A DNA stretch of 64,000 nt from Vibrio campbellii CAIM 519 = NBRC 15631 = ATCC 25920 (GTDB lineage: Bacteria; Pseudomonadota; Gammaproteobacteria; Enterobacterales; Vibrionaceae). Shown here piece by piece: positions 34,901 through 43,458 of the stretch (position 1 is the stretch's first letter; each line of letters starts with the position of its first letter). The stretch lies in assembly GCF_002163755.1 (NCBI RefSeq), contig NZ_CP015863.1, forward strand, positions 2,356,001 to 2,420,000, in the 5' to 3' direction. Both the position numbers and the translations under genes were made by a program. The notes below the pieces were generated by a model, which had not been told where the DNA came from, did not search any database, and saw only the letters and a program-made list of their open reading frames with translations.

Positions 34901-36500
34901 CTTCACCTGCTGAGAACGCACTCTCAGACACCGCTGACTTGTCATCCTCAACGTCTAAGTTGAGATCATCACCATCAAGATCGGCGAATAGGTCATCCAG
35001 CATAGCTTGGTCGACGGCATCATTTTGTAGCGCTTCTGCTGGCTCATCTGCGGCAAGCAATTCTGCGAAAGCATCATCAGACAATGCATCCGAACCGTCT
35101 TCGTCAGAAAGATCGAAGCCTGCATCATCATCGTCATCCAACACTTCCAGCTCTGGCGTGACTTCATCAAGCGCACGCTCCATCTCTTCAAGACCAAGGG
35201 CTTTTTCTTCACCGTTGACCTTGATGCCGTTGCTGGAAGAATCGAACTCATCGAAACCGACGTCTAGTTCACCATCATCGCCGATACCAGCAAATGGATC
35301 TTCGCCATCATCACCCTCTAGGTTGAAGTCGAGGTCATCATCATCTAGGTTACCGAAAACGTCCTCTTCTTCAGGTTGCTGCTCTTCTTGCCCAAATAGG
35401 TTTTCTGTTTCGTCGTCATCGCCAAACAGATCGTCATCAAGGCTTAGCTCTTCATCTAACTCATCCGCAGCAGCTAGACCAATAGGCGCAGCGAGAGGAT
35501 CAACGTTTTGCTGTTCTTGCGTAGCCGCTTCTTCCTCTTTCGCCTTAGAACGACGGCCAAGTAGCATGACAACGAGTAAAGCGATTAGCGCACCTGGGAT
35601 TAATGCAGCAAGACCGACAAGCCAACCATTCGATAGGATTTTATCCATCGTACTTGGCTGCATACGTTGTTGTTCAGCAACACGCTGACGCTCCTCAGCC
35701 AACAGTTTTTCTACTTCTGAGCGAATACGCTCTTCGTCATTCAACGACGTTTTTAGCGTTTCAACTTCGCTTTGTACCTCAGAAAGCATCAAACGCAGAC
35801 GATGGTTCTTCTCTTCCAGTGACTCTAACTCACTGTGCGAACCTTGCAGCTTGTCTTTTAGCGCGCTGATCTGTTTCTCACCCTTAGGTGATGTGGTCAC
35901 CGCTGGCACCGGCGTAGTTGGTTCAACCACTTTAATCGGTTGCGGTTTTGGTAATTCCGGCTTATTCGGCTCAGTTTTAGGCTCTGGCTTTGGCGCTTCA
36001 ACCACAGGCTTCGGCGGCTCAACTTTCGGTTTTGCAGGCTGAACAGGCGTTGGTTTAGGCTGAGTAAGGCGAGCTTCATGCGCTTTCATGATCGCGACGG
36101 CTTGCTCTGTCGTCGCACTTTGAACCTGGTCAAGAGAAGGCACGCGAAGACGACTACCAGGGATCAATTCATGGATATTTTGGTTATCAAACGCTTGAGG
36201 GTTGATACGGTAAATGGCGAGTAGCGTTTGTTGTACAGAAACATTTCGAGATGGTCGCAATTCAGACGCAATCGACCAGAGAGTCTCGTTTTGACCAGTC
36301 GGACCGAAGAAACGCGACGGTTGATCATTTTTAGGTGGAGCGGGTAACGCTCGTTCAATCTCCTCAGCATAGCTTGGAGACGCTTGCACTTCACCAGAGG
36401 GTCCAACAAGACGAATACCTTCGGCTTGAACCGCTGACGATGTCTGAGTCGCGCTCATCAGCACAAGGGCTGCTAACAAACGCTTATAATTTTGACGCAT
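31998..36500 (-). CDS. hubP: FimV-family polar organiser HubP
   Basis: A 1500-residue inner-membrane protein. An N-terminal signal peptide (about 1-27) precedes a periplasmic LysM-like peptidoglycan-binding region (residues about 65-125; TLWSIASELRPSRN). Next are a Pro-rich stretch, a coiled coil (about 210-275), a membrane segment (about 288-312; LAALIPGALIALLVVMLLG) and a very acidic cytoplasmic part with seven 44-residue repeats. A C-terminal FimV TPR motif ends it (LAKIYLEMNDPQGAIKLL). This is the HubP layout of V. cholerae, where it places chromosome-origin, flagellar and chemotaxis ParA-like proteins at the pole. It lies between asd and truA. The function is transferred from the family. 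Confidence 0.92.
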   Translation of the reverse strand: MRQNYKRLLAALVLMSATQTSSAVQAEGIRLVGPSGEVQASPSYAEEIERALPAPPKNDQPSRFFGPTGQNETLWSIASELRPSRNVSVQQTLLAIYRINPQAFDNQNIHELIPGSRLRVPSLDQVQSATTEQAVAIMKAHEARLTQPKPTPVQPAKPKVEPPKPVVEAPKPEPKTEPNKPELPKPQPIKVVEPTTPVPAVTTSPKGEKQISALKDKLQGSHSELESLEEKNHRLRLMLSEVQSEVETLKTSLNDEERIRSEVEKLLAEERQRVAEQQRMQPSTMDKILSNGWLVGLAALIPGALIALLVVMLLGRRSKAKEEEAATQEQQNVDPLAAPIGLAAADELDEELSLDDDLFGDDDETENLFGQEEQQPEEEDVFGNLDDDDLDFNLEGDDGEDPFAGIGDDGELDVGFDEFDSSSNGIKVNGEEKALGLEEMERALDEVTPELEVLDDDDDAGFDLSDEDGSDALSDDAFAELLAADEPAEALQNDAVDQAMLDDLFADLDGDDLNLDVEDDKSAVSESAFSAGEATDDDIDKLLAQYEQPTPKDTDDDLFDELETLSGLSDSDSSEEEASALLDELIGEDDGEPLNELDPLEELEDIAGLSEEPTIDEDSTDLLDELIGFDDEDSSDDNFDPLDELEKLSGFDGDDSLEDIDENSVDLLDELLSDESVEEQDETSSEIDPFDELIREGDETEQTAATQSDDDLLASLGFDDLEPAVEEVLPQSQPVMDAEPVVDLEDEKAALGLDSGLDIDALLSENQPEAETQSLEQASNDELDSEAAESIADFDSNDFLDDLEDASPEHDPLITELDELFESNNEALLPSEQERSDFAAELDALIGEEASETDTEEQQFEAPIQDNEVTENTLEEHSPDLPEALAPQEETIVEPDAEPELAPVFTPTPNTVENEFGIPQEEDWLVDEIESESKVEQEPVAASSTDADVDEEEFNFNELELPEFNEEDALASMADEPALAESETVEPEASVAEVEEELNFDEFELPEFNEEDVLASMAGEPALAESEIGEPQAPVAEAEEEFNFDELELPEFNEEDALASMAEEPTLEEPETAEPEAPVAQAEEEFNFDELELPEFNEEDALASMADEPALAESETAEPAASVAQAEEEFNFDELELPEFNEEDALASMAEESALEESETAEPEAPVAEAEEEFNFDELELPEFSEEDALASMAEEPALAESEIGEPQAPVAEAEEEFNFDDFELPEFNEEDALASVTEEVASSDSDTVEPEVVKEHSEVSQAVQQAENDHDALFEVFAQPEAFSADLEPEPSNDLESELNDFEESAMANLLSENAESEVFDGKLDSDTIASAGMDFETMLDVGDDWDGFKLSPENTSSTAEVPEDQREVWSSSEALAQPEIAQENWGEQDDLTDFDPKKNQFMTIDELMAQVDKDGGEFEEQELKLDVGLNEFPDVIGDIGDVDVDTNAEAAGKLDLAKIYLEMNDPQGAIKLLEEAIVYGEDDIRREAKSLIDTINGR
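32740..33655 (-). repeat. hubP: Seven tandem 132-bp repeats inside hubP
   Basis: The unit encodes 44 residues around EEEFNFDELELPEFNEEDAL followed by an ASMA(D/E)EPALAESE-type linker. The conserved core recurs every 132 bp. Linkers of unit 2 and unit 6 are the same (ESEIGEPQAPVAEA), which points to recent copying between units. Units 1, 2 and 7 are the most divergent, as usual at array edges. Confidence 0.9.
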
Positions 36501-36650
36501 AGAAGGCTCAGTTAGGTGCTAGTAACAATTTGAAATGGTGATCGGTTAAATATATCGGATAAAGCACGCAAAACTATAGCGTTGAGGGCAAAAAATGTGT
36601 GGCTCTCACCATATTCGTACTAATCTCACACAATTTTACGCCGTTCGAAC

Positions 36651-36678
36651 AAAAAAGCCCCGCATAGTGCGAGGCTTA
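36651..36678 (-). terminator. Terminator after asd
   Basis: On the minus strand AAGCCTCGCA-CTA-TGCGGGGCTTTTTT forms an imperfect stem with a T run. Confidence 0.75.
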
Positions 36679-36698
36679 AAGGTTCTAGCGAGGTCGAC

Positions 36699-37712
36699 TT
36701 AGTAGTAGTCGCGGATCAGAACTTCTGCGATTTGAACTGCGTTAGTTGCTGCGCCTTTACGAACGTTATCTGCAACAACCCATAGGTTTACGCCGCTGTG
36801 ATGGCTGATATCGTTACGGATACGACCTACCATTACGTGGTCTTTACCGCCCGCATCGCGAACTTGTGTTGGGAAGTCTTCACCGTGGAATACTTCGATA
36901 CCGTCAGTTTGCTCAAGCAAGTTAACGACTTCTTGTGCATCGATTGGTGAACGCGTTTCAACGTGAAGTGCTTCTGCGTGGCCATAGAATACTGGTACAC
37001 GAACACACGTTGGGTTTACTGTGATCGATGAATCGTTGAAGATTTTTTGCGTCTCCCACACCATTTTCATTTCTTCTTTGGTGTAGCCGTTTTCCATCAT
37101 CTGGTCGATTTGTGGAATACAGTTAAACGCGATCTGCTGAGAGAATTGCTTCTTGTCAGCTGGCAGGCCGTTTAGCAGCTTCGCTGTTTGACCTGCTAGC
37201 TCATCAATACCCGCCTTACCCGCGCCAGAAACCGATTGGTACGTTGACACGTTAATACGCTCAATACCCACTGCATCGTGAATAGGCTTTAGTGCCACCA
37301 GCATTTGGATGGTTGAACAGTTCGGGTTCGCAATGATGTTACGGTTACGGAACTCTGCAATCGCTTCTGGGTTTACTTCTGGCACAACAAGAGGAATGTC
37401 GTACTCGTAACGGAAGTGTGACGTATTGTCGATAACGATAACGCCTTCGTCTGCTGCGATTGGTGCCCATTTTGCTGACAGTTCACCACCAGCAGAGAAC
37501 AGAGCGATGTGTGCTTGTGACCAATCAAACTCTTCCACGTTTTGTACGCGAATTGTTTTACCATTGAAGCGGTAAGTCTTACCTTCACTGCGTTCACTTG
37601 CCAACAGGAAGATTTCGCCTACTGGGAATTTGCGCTCTTGAAGCACTTCCAAAATTGTTTCACCGACCGCACCGGTCGCACCTAATACGGCAACATTGTA
37701 TTGCTGGCTCAT
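36699..37712 (-). CDS. asd: Aspartate-semialdehyde dehydrogenase
   Basis: A 337-residue NADP-dependent enzyme giving aspartate semialdehyde for lysine/DAP, methionine and threonine synthesis. Nucleotide loop VLGATGAVGETIL, catalytic cysteine in NPNCSTIQM (near residue 132), and the downstream SGAGKAGIDEL and GHAEALHVE with the active-site histidine. The start overlaps the pdxB stop (ATGA). In E. coli the gene at this place is the paralogue usg; here all catalytic residues are present, so an active enzyme is likely. Confidence 0.96.
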   Translation of the reverse strand: MSQQYNVAVLGATGAVGETILEVLQERKFPVGEIFLLASERSEGKTYRFNGKTIRVQNVEEFDWSQAHIALFSAGGELSAKWAPIAADEGVIVIDNTSHFRYEYDIPLVVPEVNPEAIAEFRNRNIIANPNCSTIQMLVALKPIHDAVGIERINVSTYQSVSGAGKAGIDELAGQTAKLLNGLPADKKQFSQQIAFNCIPQIDQMMENGYTKEEMKMVWETQKIFNDSSITVNPTCVRVPVFYGHAEALHVETRSPIDAQEVVNLLEQTDGIEVFHGEDFPTQVRDAGGKDHVMVGRIRNDISHHSGVNLWVVADNVRKGAATNAVQIAEVLIRDYY

Positions 37713-38842
37713 TGACTTACCTCAACCTGAAAACCTAGTTCTGCTAATGGTGCAAGATTGCATGTTTCGTTACCCATTAGCGTGACAGCGCTGTACTCGC
37801 GGCGATCCCAGTAGTTTTTACGCATCAGGTCAAAAGAACCTGGCTTACTGATTTCGCGGCGGAAAAGAGCGTCATCTTTACGCACATCATAGATTAACTG
37901 CGTGATGTTGTGCAGCGTTGCTTCATCCCATGCTCTGTCCAATACCATAGTAGGGACAGGCGCGGTTGGCAGTAAATCGCTGGCATGCGCACGTAATTCG
38001 TTATTTAAGAACTCACAGTAGCTGTTGAAAATCATCGTCGTACCGCGAGCTTTCCCTTCCAGACCATAGCCTGCAACGTGAGGGGTTGCGAATGCTAGCA
38101 GAGGCAGAAGCTCCATATCAACCTCTGGTTCAAATTCAAATACGTCGAGTGCCGCTGTAAAGCCGTCGTTTTTCAGTAAACGTTGCTTCAGCGCTTGGTT
38201 GTCCACAACTGGACCGCGTGCCGCATTGATAAGAATTTGATCGCTACGAAGACCATTTAACACCTTCTCATCAATCAAATGATGCGTTGGGTGTGGGCCA
38301 TCTTTAGTGATAGGTGTGTGCAGCGTGATGATGTCAGAACGTTCGATGAGCTCTGCTAGCGGAGTGAAACTGCGAGAATCGCCCTCTTCTTGTTTGAATG
38401 GGTCATTGATCAGCACCTTGATACCCATGCCTTTCAAACATTTTTCAAGGTAACTACCTACTTGGCCCGCACCGATGATACCAACGGTTTTATCGAAAAC
38501 TGAGAAGCCTTGTTGTTGCGCTAGCACCATCATTACGCTGAACGCATACTCGGCAACGCCAACTTTGTTACAACCTGGCGCAGCGGTGAAGAAAATGCCT
38601 TTCTCTTGCATCAACTTTTGGTCGACATGATCCATACCCGCCGTCGCCGTACCCACGAACTTCAGCTTGTTTGCTTTGCTAACCAGTTCTGCGTTTACTT
38701 TAGTAACCGAGCGAATCATTAGCGCGTCAACATCAACTAAATCATCAGCGGTGAGTGTACGACCGGGTTTTAGAATCACTTCACCGAGTTGGCTGAATAG
38801 CTCTTCAGCGTACGGCATATTTTCATCAACAATAATTTTCAT
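37709..38842 (-). CDS. pdxB: 4-phosphoerythronate dehydrogenase
   Basis: A 377-residue D-isomer 2-hydroxyacid dehydrogenase of the pyridoxal phosphate pathway. MKIIVDENMPYAEELF aligns with the E. coli start, so the ATG at 38842 is preferred to one six codons earlier. NAD-binding GIIGAGQVGSYLE, catalytic Arg in NAARGPVVDN, and the His in FATPHVAGYGLEGKARGT are present. A C-terminal dimerisation domain unique to PdxB follows. Translationally coupled with asd. Confidence 0.96.
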   Translation of the reverse strand: MKIIVDENMPYAEELFSQLGEVILKPGRTLTADDLVDVDALMIRSVTKVNAELVSKANKLKFVGTATAGMDHVDQKLMQEKGIFFTAAPGCNKVGVAEYAFSVMMVLAQQQGFSVFDKTVGIIGAGQVGSYLEKCLKGMGIKVLINDPFKQEEGDSRSFTPLAELIERSDIITLHTPITKDGPHPTHHLIDEKVLNGLRSDQILINAARGPVVDNQALKQRLLKNDGFTAALDVFEFEPEVDMELLPLLAFATPHVAGYGLEGKARGTTMIFNSYCEFLNNELRAHASDLLPTAPVPTMVLDRAWDEATLHNITQLIYDVRKDDALFRREISKPGSFDLMRKNYWDRREYSAVTLMGNETCNLAPLAELGFQVEVSQ

Positions 38843-38975
38843 AGCGCCAGCGTTTAACATCCATTTGTATGAGTTCGTTTATTCGCAAGATGCGAAGCTA
38901 AAGCGATTTTGCCCTTTTCTTGAAAAATCTCAACAACTATACCCAAGTGACTTTCAAAAACAGGTTTCAGAAAAG

Positions 38976-39001
38976 AAAAAGCCCGGCTAAATTAGCCGGG
39001 C
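38976..39001 (-). terminator. Terminator of fabB (and FarS)
   Basis: A perfect GC-rich hairpin (38981-39001) with TTTTTCTTTT on the minus strand. Confidence 0.9.
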
Positions 39002-39055
39002 AAAGTTCCAGAACAAAAGGATCCTATCTCGCTCTCCTTGGGATAGAGTCTGCGT
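38976..39055 (-). ncRNA. farS: Candidate FarS small RNA from the fabB 3' UTR
   Basis: In Vibrio the fabB mRNA 3' end is processed to the Hfq-dependent sRNA FarS, which represses fadE. Here the minus strand downstream of fabB has a 115-base spacer, a structured stretch and then a perfect 10-bp terminator (GCCCGGCTAA/TTAGCCGGGC) with five T. The RNA should be the last 70-80 bases; its 5' end depends on RNase E and is estimated. The call rests on position and terminator, not on a remembered FarS sequence. Confidence 0.55.
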
Positions 39056-39169
39056 CTGTTCGATCAGTTTGACTGATCAAGCTCTGGAAACTGGTTTGTT
39101 GGTCCGTTTACGCCGCTTGGGAAATCACAGTGATATTCCGACCAACAAATTCAGTTAGCTTTGGGTCGC
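39002..39169 (-). other. fabB 3' untranslated region
   Basis: About 170 bases follow the fabB stop before the terminator. The part nearer fabB has TTTGTTGGTCGG and CGGACCAACAAA (complementary arms about 35 bases apart), and further down TTGATCAGTC-AAAC-TGATCGAA forms another hairpin. No open frame with a ribosome site was seen. Confidence 0.5.
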
Positions 39170-40381
39170 TTACGCTTGGTACTTTTTGATTACTAATGTC
39201 GCGTTTGTACCACCAAAACCAAAGCTGTTTGACATAACTGTCGTTAGCTCAGCGTCACGAGCTTCCGTTACGATGTCTAGACCTTGTGCTGCTTCATCCA
39301 AGTTAGAGATGTTCACACTCGGTGCAATGAAGTTGTTGTCTAGCATTAGCGTTGAGTAAATCGCTTCGTGAACGCCAGCTGCACCTAGTGCGTGACCTGT
39401 CATTGCTTTTGTAGCAGAAATCGCAGGGCTGTTGTCGCCGAATAGCTCTTGGATAGCGCCTAGTTCTTTCACGTCACCTACTGGAGTAGAAGTGCCGTGT
39501 GTGTTGATGTAGTCGATAGCGTCAACATCTTGCATTGCCATCTTCATACAACGAACTGCGCCTTCACCTGATGGTGCTACCATGTCGTAGCCATCAGAAG
39601 TCGCGCCGTAACCTACGATTTCACCGTAGATTTTCGCGCCACGTGCTAGTGCGTGCTCTAATTCTTCGATAACCAGCATGCCGCCGCCGCCAGAGATAAC
39701 GAAACCATCACGATCTGCATCGTAAGTACGAGATGCTTTTTCTGGCGTTTCGTTGTACTTAGTAGATAGTGCGCCCATCGCATCAAACATCATTGTTTGA
39801 GACCAATCTAGCTCTTCACCACCACCTGCAAATACGATGTCTTGTTTGCCAAGTTGGATAAGCTCCATCGCGTGACCGATACAGTGTGCAGACGTTGCAC
39901 ATGCTGAGCTCATTGAGTAGTTCACACCACGAATCTTAAATGGTGTTGCAAGACACGCCGATACTGTTGAAGACATAGTACGTGGAACCATGTAAGGACC
40001 TACGCGTTTTACGCCTTTCGCACGCATGGTGTCAGTTGCTACTGTTTGGTTTAATGCAGAAGCACCACCAGAACCAGCAACGATACCTGTACGATCGTTT
40101 GAAACTTGTTCTTCAGATAGACCAGCGTCTTCAATTGCCTGCTGCATTGATAGGTATGCATAAGCAGCCGCATCACCCATAAAGCGCATCTGCTTACGGT
40201 CAATAAATTCTGCAGGGTTGATTTTCAGATCACCCCATACCTGCGAACGCAGACCGTTTTCTTTAAACTGCTCAGACGCAGTGATGCCAGATTTGCCCGC
40301 TTTAAGAGACGCTAGAACTTCTTCGACGTTGTTACCGATACTTGAAATAATACCCATACCGGTGATTACGACTCGTTTCAT
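39170..40381 (-). CDS. fabB: Beta-ketoacyl-ACP synthase I
   Basis: A 403-residue condensing enzyme essential for unsaturated fatty acid elongation. Catalytic Cys161 in SSACATSAHC, His in NTHGTSTPVGD and His in ATKAMTGHALGAAG. The ATG at 40381 (MKRVVITGMG) follows AGGA; a start seven codons upstream would include that site. It has a candidate FadR site and a long 3' UTR. Confidence 0.97.
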   Translation of the reverse strand: MKRVVITGMGIISSIGNNVEEVLASLKAGKSGITASEQFKENGLRSQVWGDLKINPAEFIDRKQMRFMGDAAAYAYLSMQQAIEDAGLSEEQVSNDRTGIVAGSGGASALNQTVATDTMRAKGVKRVGPYMVPRTMSSTVSACLATPFKIRGVNYSMSSACATSAHCIGHAMELIQLGKQDIVFAGGGEELDWSQTMMFDAMGALSTKYNETPEKASRTYDADRDGFVISGGGGMLVIEELEHALARGAKIYGEIVGYGATSDGYDMVAPSGEGAVRCMKMAMQDVDAIDYINTHGTSTPVGDVKELGAIQELFGDNSPAISATKAMTGHALGAAGVHEAIYSTLMLDNNFIAPSVNISNLDEAAQGLDIVTEARDAELTTVMSNSFGFGGTNATLVIKKYQA

Positions 40382-40413
40382 TATGACATTCCTATAATTC
40401 AAAAATCCGCTAG

Positions 40414-40452
40414 ATAATAACCAAGATAGTCAACAAAAGTGGTCAGCTTTCC
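40414..40452 (-). promoter_or_regulatory. fabB promoter with FadR-like site
   Basis: The -10 hexamer TATTAT is at 40419-40414 (minus strand). About 20-30 bases upstream lies AAAGTGGTCAGCTTT (40436-40450, read on the plus strand), sharing TGGTCnG with the FadR consensus. Its centre near -38 is where FadR activates fabB in E. coli; no good -35 is visible, as expected for an activated promoter. Confidence 0.45.
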
Positions 40453-40509
40453 CATAAATTCGTACAATCGCCGAATTCTAACCGCGCCAAATCACATATT
40501 TGCACCATT

Positions 40510-42528
40510 ATGACTTCGATTAAAAATGCAGAACTTGGTTGGAACGAAGCTGGTACACCGGTTTCTGACCAATTTGATGATGTTTATTTCTCCAACGTAA
40601 ACGGTCTCGAAGAGACGCGTTACGTGTTCCTCAAACAAAATCATCTACCAGAAAGATGGCAGGAATTTGACCAAAGACGTTTTGTTATTGGTGAAACCGG
40701 ATTTGGCACAGGGTTGAACTTCTTAGCCGTGTGGCAATGGTTTACCGAATTTCGTCTCGAATATCCAGAGGCAACGCTAAAAGAATTGCATTTCGTTAGT
40801 TTTGAGAAGTACCCACTTAGCAAAGCTGATTTAGAAAAAGCACATCAATCTTGGCCAGAATTGGCAGAGTTTGCCGAAAAGCTGCAACAGCACTACCCAG
40901 CCGCTGTGCCTGAGTGTCATCGCATTGTTTTAGAAGACGGCGCTATCACGCTCGATCTATGGTTTGGCGATATCAAAGACTGCATGCCGCTTGTTCCTTA
41001 TGCTGAGCAAGGCTTGATTGATGCTTGGTTCTTAGACGGGTTTGCTCCAAGCAAAAACCCTGAGATGTGGAACCAAAACCTATTCAACGGCATGGCAAAA
41101 TTGGCGAAACAGGATTGTACGGTCGCAACCTTCACGGCAGCGGGCTTTGTGCGTCGCGGCTTAAACGAAGCGGGCTTTACAATGAAGAAAGTCAAAGGCT
41201 TCGGCACCAAGCGTGAAATGATCGCAGGTTCGATGGAGCAACGTGAAGCGCATTCAAACCACCTACCTTGGTTCAACCGCACAGCATCGACCAATCATGA
41301 TTCCATAGCGATTATTGGTGGCGGCATCGCCAGTGCAGCTCTGGCTAAAACGCTGGTTCGCCGCGGTCAGAATGTCACGCTTTACTGCAAAGACGCTCAA
41401 CCCGCAGAAGGCGCGTCGGGCAATCGACAAGGTGCTGTATACCCATTGTTAAATGGTCCACACAAAGGCGTTTCACGCGTGTTCGCTCCGGGCTTTTTGT
41501 TTGCCCGTCAGTTTGTTGACCAAGCAGCGCAAGATACCCAATTCGATCACGATTGGTGTGGCATCACTCAGTTAATGTGGGATAACAAATCCGCTGACAA
41601 GTTAGAGAAAATGCTCGCAGGTAATTTCACGCCAGAGTTGATTCACAAGCTATCTGCTGAAGAGACGGCTGAAAAAATTGGCTTGCCGATCGATATTGCA
41701 TCAGTCCACTACCCTCTTGGTGGCTGGTTATGCCCTGCTGAGCTCACTCGTGGCTTGATTGCTCAACTGGAAAAAACAGAACTTTTTGAAGCGAAGTTCG
41801 AGCACCAAGTCGAGTCACTAGATTGGGATGAAGAGCGCCAGATTTGGACATTGAAAGCGAACGGTCAAAGCTTTGAGCACTCAACCGTGGTGGTCGCTAA
41901 CGGCAGTGAATTCCAAACACTCAGCCAAACTGCCGATCTACCAATGGGGCAGGTAAAAGGCCAAGTGAGCCATGCACCTGCAACTGAAACCTTGTCTAAG
42001 CTGAAAACAGTATTGTGTTACGACGGTTACATGACGCCTGTTAACCCGAATAATCAGCACTTGTGCATCGGTGCAAGCTACGACCGCAGTCACCTAGACT
42101 ACGAGTTTGATGAAGAAGCGCAGAAAGACAACGCCGACAAATTGGTGAAGTGTTTGCCGAATCAAGGTTGGACAAAAGAAGTGGATACCTCTGGTAACTT
42201 GTCACGCCAAGGCATTCGCTGTGTTAGCCGTGACCACCTGCCGTTTGTAGGTAACGTAGGCGACTTTGAAACCATCAAAACGCAATATGCGGATCTGCAG
42301 AATCAACAAGAACAAGACGTTGAAGCGATTCACCAGTTCCCTAACCTATTCTGTTTCCTGGGCTTAGGTTCTCGTGGTTTGAGTTCTGCGCCTCTAATGG
42401 CCGAAGTGTTGGCATCACAAATCTGCGGCGACCCATTACCACTGCCTGTCGATGTGCTGACTGAGCTGCACCCTAGCCGTATGTGGGTTAGAAGACTGCG
42501 TAAAGGTAAAGCGATTACTGAGTTGTAA
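40510..42528 (+). CDS. mnmC: Bifunctional tRNA mnm5s2U biosynthesis protein MnmC
   Basis: A 672-residue two-domain enzyme completing mnm5(s2)U34 in tRNA. The N-terminal methyltransferase (residues 1-245) has the SAM loop GETGFGTGLNFL and DAWFLDGFAPSKNPEMW. The C-terminal FAD oxidoreductase (265-672) has IAIIGGGIASAALA and GASGNRQGAVYPLL, and CFLGLGSRGLSSAPL near the end. Length equals the E. coli protein (668). It diverges from fabB as in E. coli. Confidence 0.97.
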   Translation: MTSIKNAELGWNEAGTPVSDQFDDVYFSNVNGLEETRYVFLKQNHLPERWQEFDQRRFVIGETGFGTGLNFLAVWQWFTEFRLEYPEATLKELHFVSFEKYPLSKADLEKAHQSWPELAEFAEKLQQHYPAAVPECHRIVLEDGAITLDLWFGDIKDCMPLVPYAEQGLIDAWFLDGFAPSKNPEMWNQNLFNGMAKLAKQDCTVATFTAAGFVRRGLNEAGFTMKKVKGFGTKREMIAGSMEQREAHSNHLPWFNRTASTNHDSIAIIGGGIASAALAKTLVRRGQNVTLYCKDAQPAEGASGNRQGAVYPLLNGPHKGVSRVFAPGFLFARQFVDQAAQDTQFDHDWCGITQLMWDNKSADKLEKMLAGNFTPELIHKLSAEETAEKIGLPIDIASVHYPLGGWLCPAELTRGLIAQLEKTELFEAKFEHQVESLDWDEERQIWTLKANGQSFEHSTVVVANGSEFQTLSQTADLPMGQVKGQVSHAPATETLSKLKTVLCYDGYMTPVNPNNQHLCIGASYDRSHLDYEFDEEAQKDNADKLVKCLPNQGWTKEVDTSGNLSRQGIRCVSRDHLPFVGNVGDFETIKTQYADLQNQQEQDVEAIHQFPNLFCFLGLGSRGLSSAPLMAEVLASQICGDPLPLPVDVLTELHPSRMWVRRLRKGKAITEL

Positions 42529-42548
42529 CGCTTTTCGAATACGCAAAG

Positions 42549-42748
42549 AACCCCTCCTAGCCTCCCCTTAAAAAGGGGAGGAACAAGTTCTTAGCCCCAC
42601 ATTCGTCCTCCCTCTTTCCAAGGCTGAGCTCGTGAGGGTTGTTCTGAGTCCTCCCCCCCCCCCCCTTTGTCTCGTCTTGAAAAATGGAAAAGCAAGTTAT
42701 GGACTCCGCATAGTCCTCCCCCTTTCTAAGGGGGAGTTAGAGGGGGTT
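42549..42748. repeat. C/G-rich dispersed-repeat cluster with outward inverted ends
   Basis: The left end (42549-42582; CCTCCCCTTAAAAAGGGGAGG core) and right end (42714-42748; CCTCCCCCTTTCTAAGGGGG core) are inverted copies of one about 35-bp palindromic unit. Between them are two decayed copies, one around 42605-42645 and one at 42649-42680 that contains 13 consecutive C (42653-42665). Spacers ACAAGTTCTTAGCCCCACAT and GCAAGTTATGGACTCCGCAT are also related. It looks like a non-coding mobile or MITE-type repeat, between convergent genes. Confidence 0.75.
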
Positions 42749-42756
42749 ACCAGTTT

Positions 42757-43281
42757 TTAGTTCAATGCTGCCACAGCCGCTTTCACCTGCTCTGCAATTT
42801 CCGCATTACGGAACTGACCTGTTTCCAAATCAAAGTTATCGTAAAAGCTCGGAATAGATTGCGATGCTTTCACTTCAGCACCAAAGTAAGGCGCAGAGCC
42901 TGTTGCCGCAGCGAGTACAGTTTGTGCCCCACCAGGACCAGGGGATGTCGCTAGGTATACTGCTGGTTTGTTTTGGAATACGTTGCGATCGATGCGTGTC
43001 GCCCAATCGAATAGATTCTTATACGCCGCTGGGTAAGAGCCGTTATGCTCAGCAAAAGAAATCACCAAAGCGTCCGCGGTTGCGATGTCAGCAAGAAACG
43101 CTTTTGCGTCTTCCGCCTGACCGATTTCCTTCTCTTTGTCTTCACTGAACAAAGGAACATCATAACTATTGAGGTCTAACACTTGGACTTCTGCACCCTC
43201 GACAAGGTTAGCAGCGTAAGTTGCAAGGGTTTTATTGATAGAGGTAGAGCTAGTAGAAGCGCCGAATGCGATAATTTTCAT
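42757..43281 (-). CDS. NAD(P)H-dependent FMN reductase-family protein
   Basis: A 174-residue flavodoxin-fold reductase of the NADPH-dependent FMN reductase / chromate-quinone reductase family. The FMN phosphate loop is FGASTSSTSINKTLA at the N terminus, FAEHNGSYPAAYKNLFDW contacts the flavin, and ATSPGPGGAQ is a further loop. The ATG at 43281 is chosen since 23 upstream codons have no family similarity. The natural acceptor is unknown. Not part of the E. coli gene order here. Confidence 0.88.
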   Translation of the reverse strand: MKIIAFGASTSSTSINKTLATYAANLVEGAEVQVLDLNSYDVPLFSEDKEKEIGQAEDAKAFLADIATADALVISFAEHNGSYPAAYKNLFDWATRIDRNVFQNKPAVYLATSPGPGGAQTVLAAATGSAPYFGAEVKASQSIPSFYDNFDLETGQFRNAEIAEQVKAAVAALN

Positions 43282-43458
43282 GGTTGTAATCCTTTGTTCA
43301 AGTCTTGTACTAACAAGAGTAAAAGGTGAGCCCAAGTGCCACAACCACAAAAATTTTAAGGAGAGATTCGAAAATTTCGAAGGAGTTTAATTCAACTCTT
43401 TATTGCTTCAACCAGAAACTTAGATCTGCCAATCGAAGCATTTATAACTGAATGAGAC

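Noticed and set aside
34522..35688. 388-codon plus-strand frame, Ser-rich, opposite hubP
   Set aside because: It is the antisense of GAT/GAA-rich acidic codons (which read as Ser/Ala codons backwards). No ribosome site, no family, and hubP is clearly the gene.
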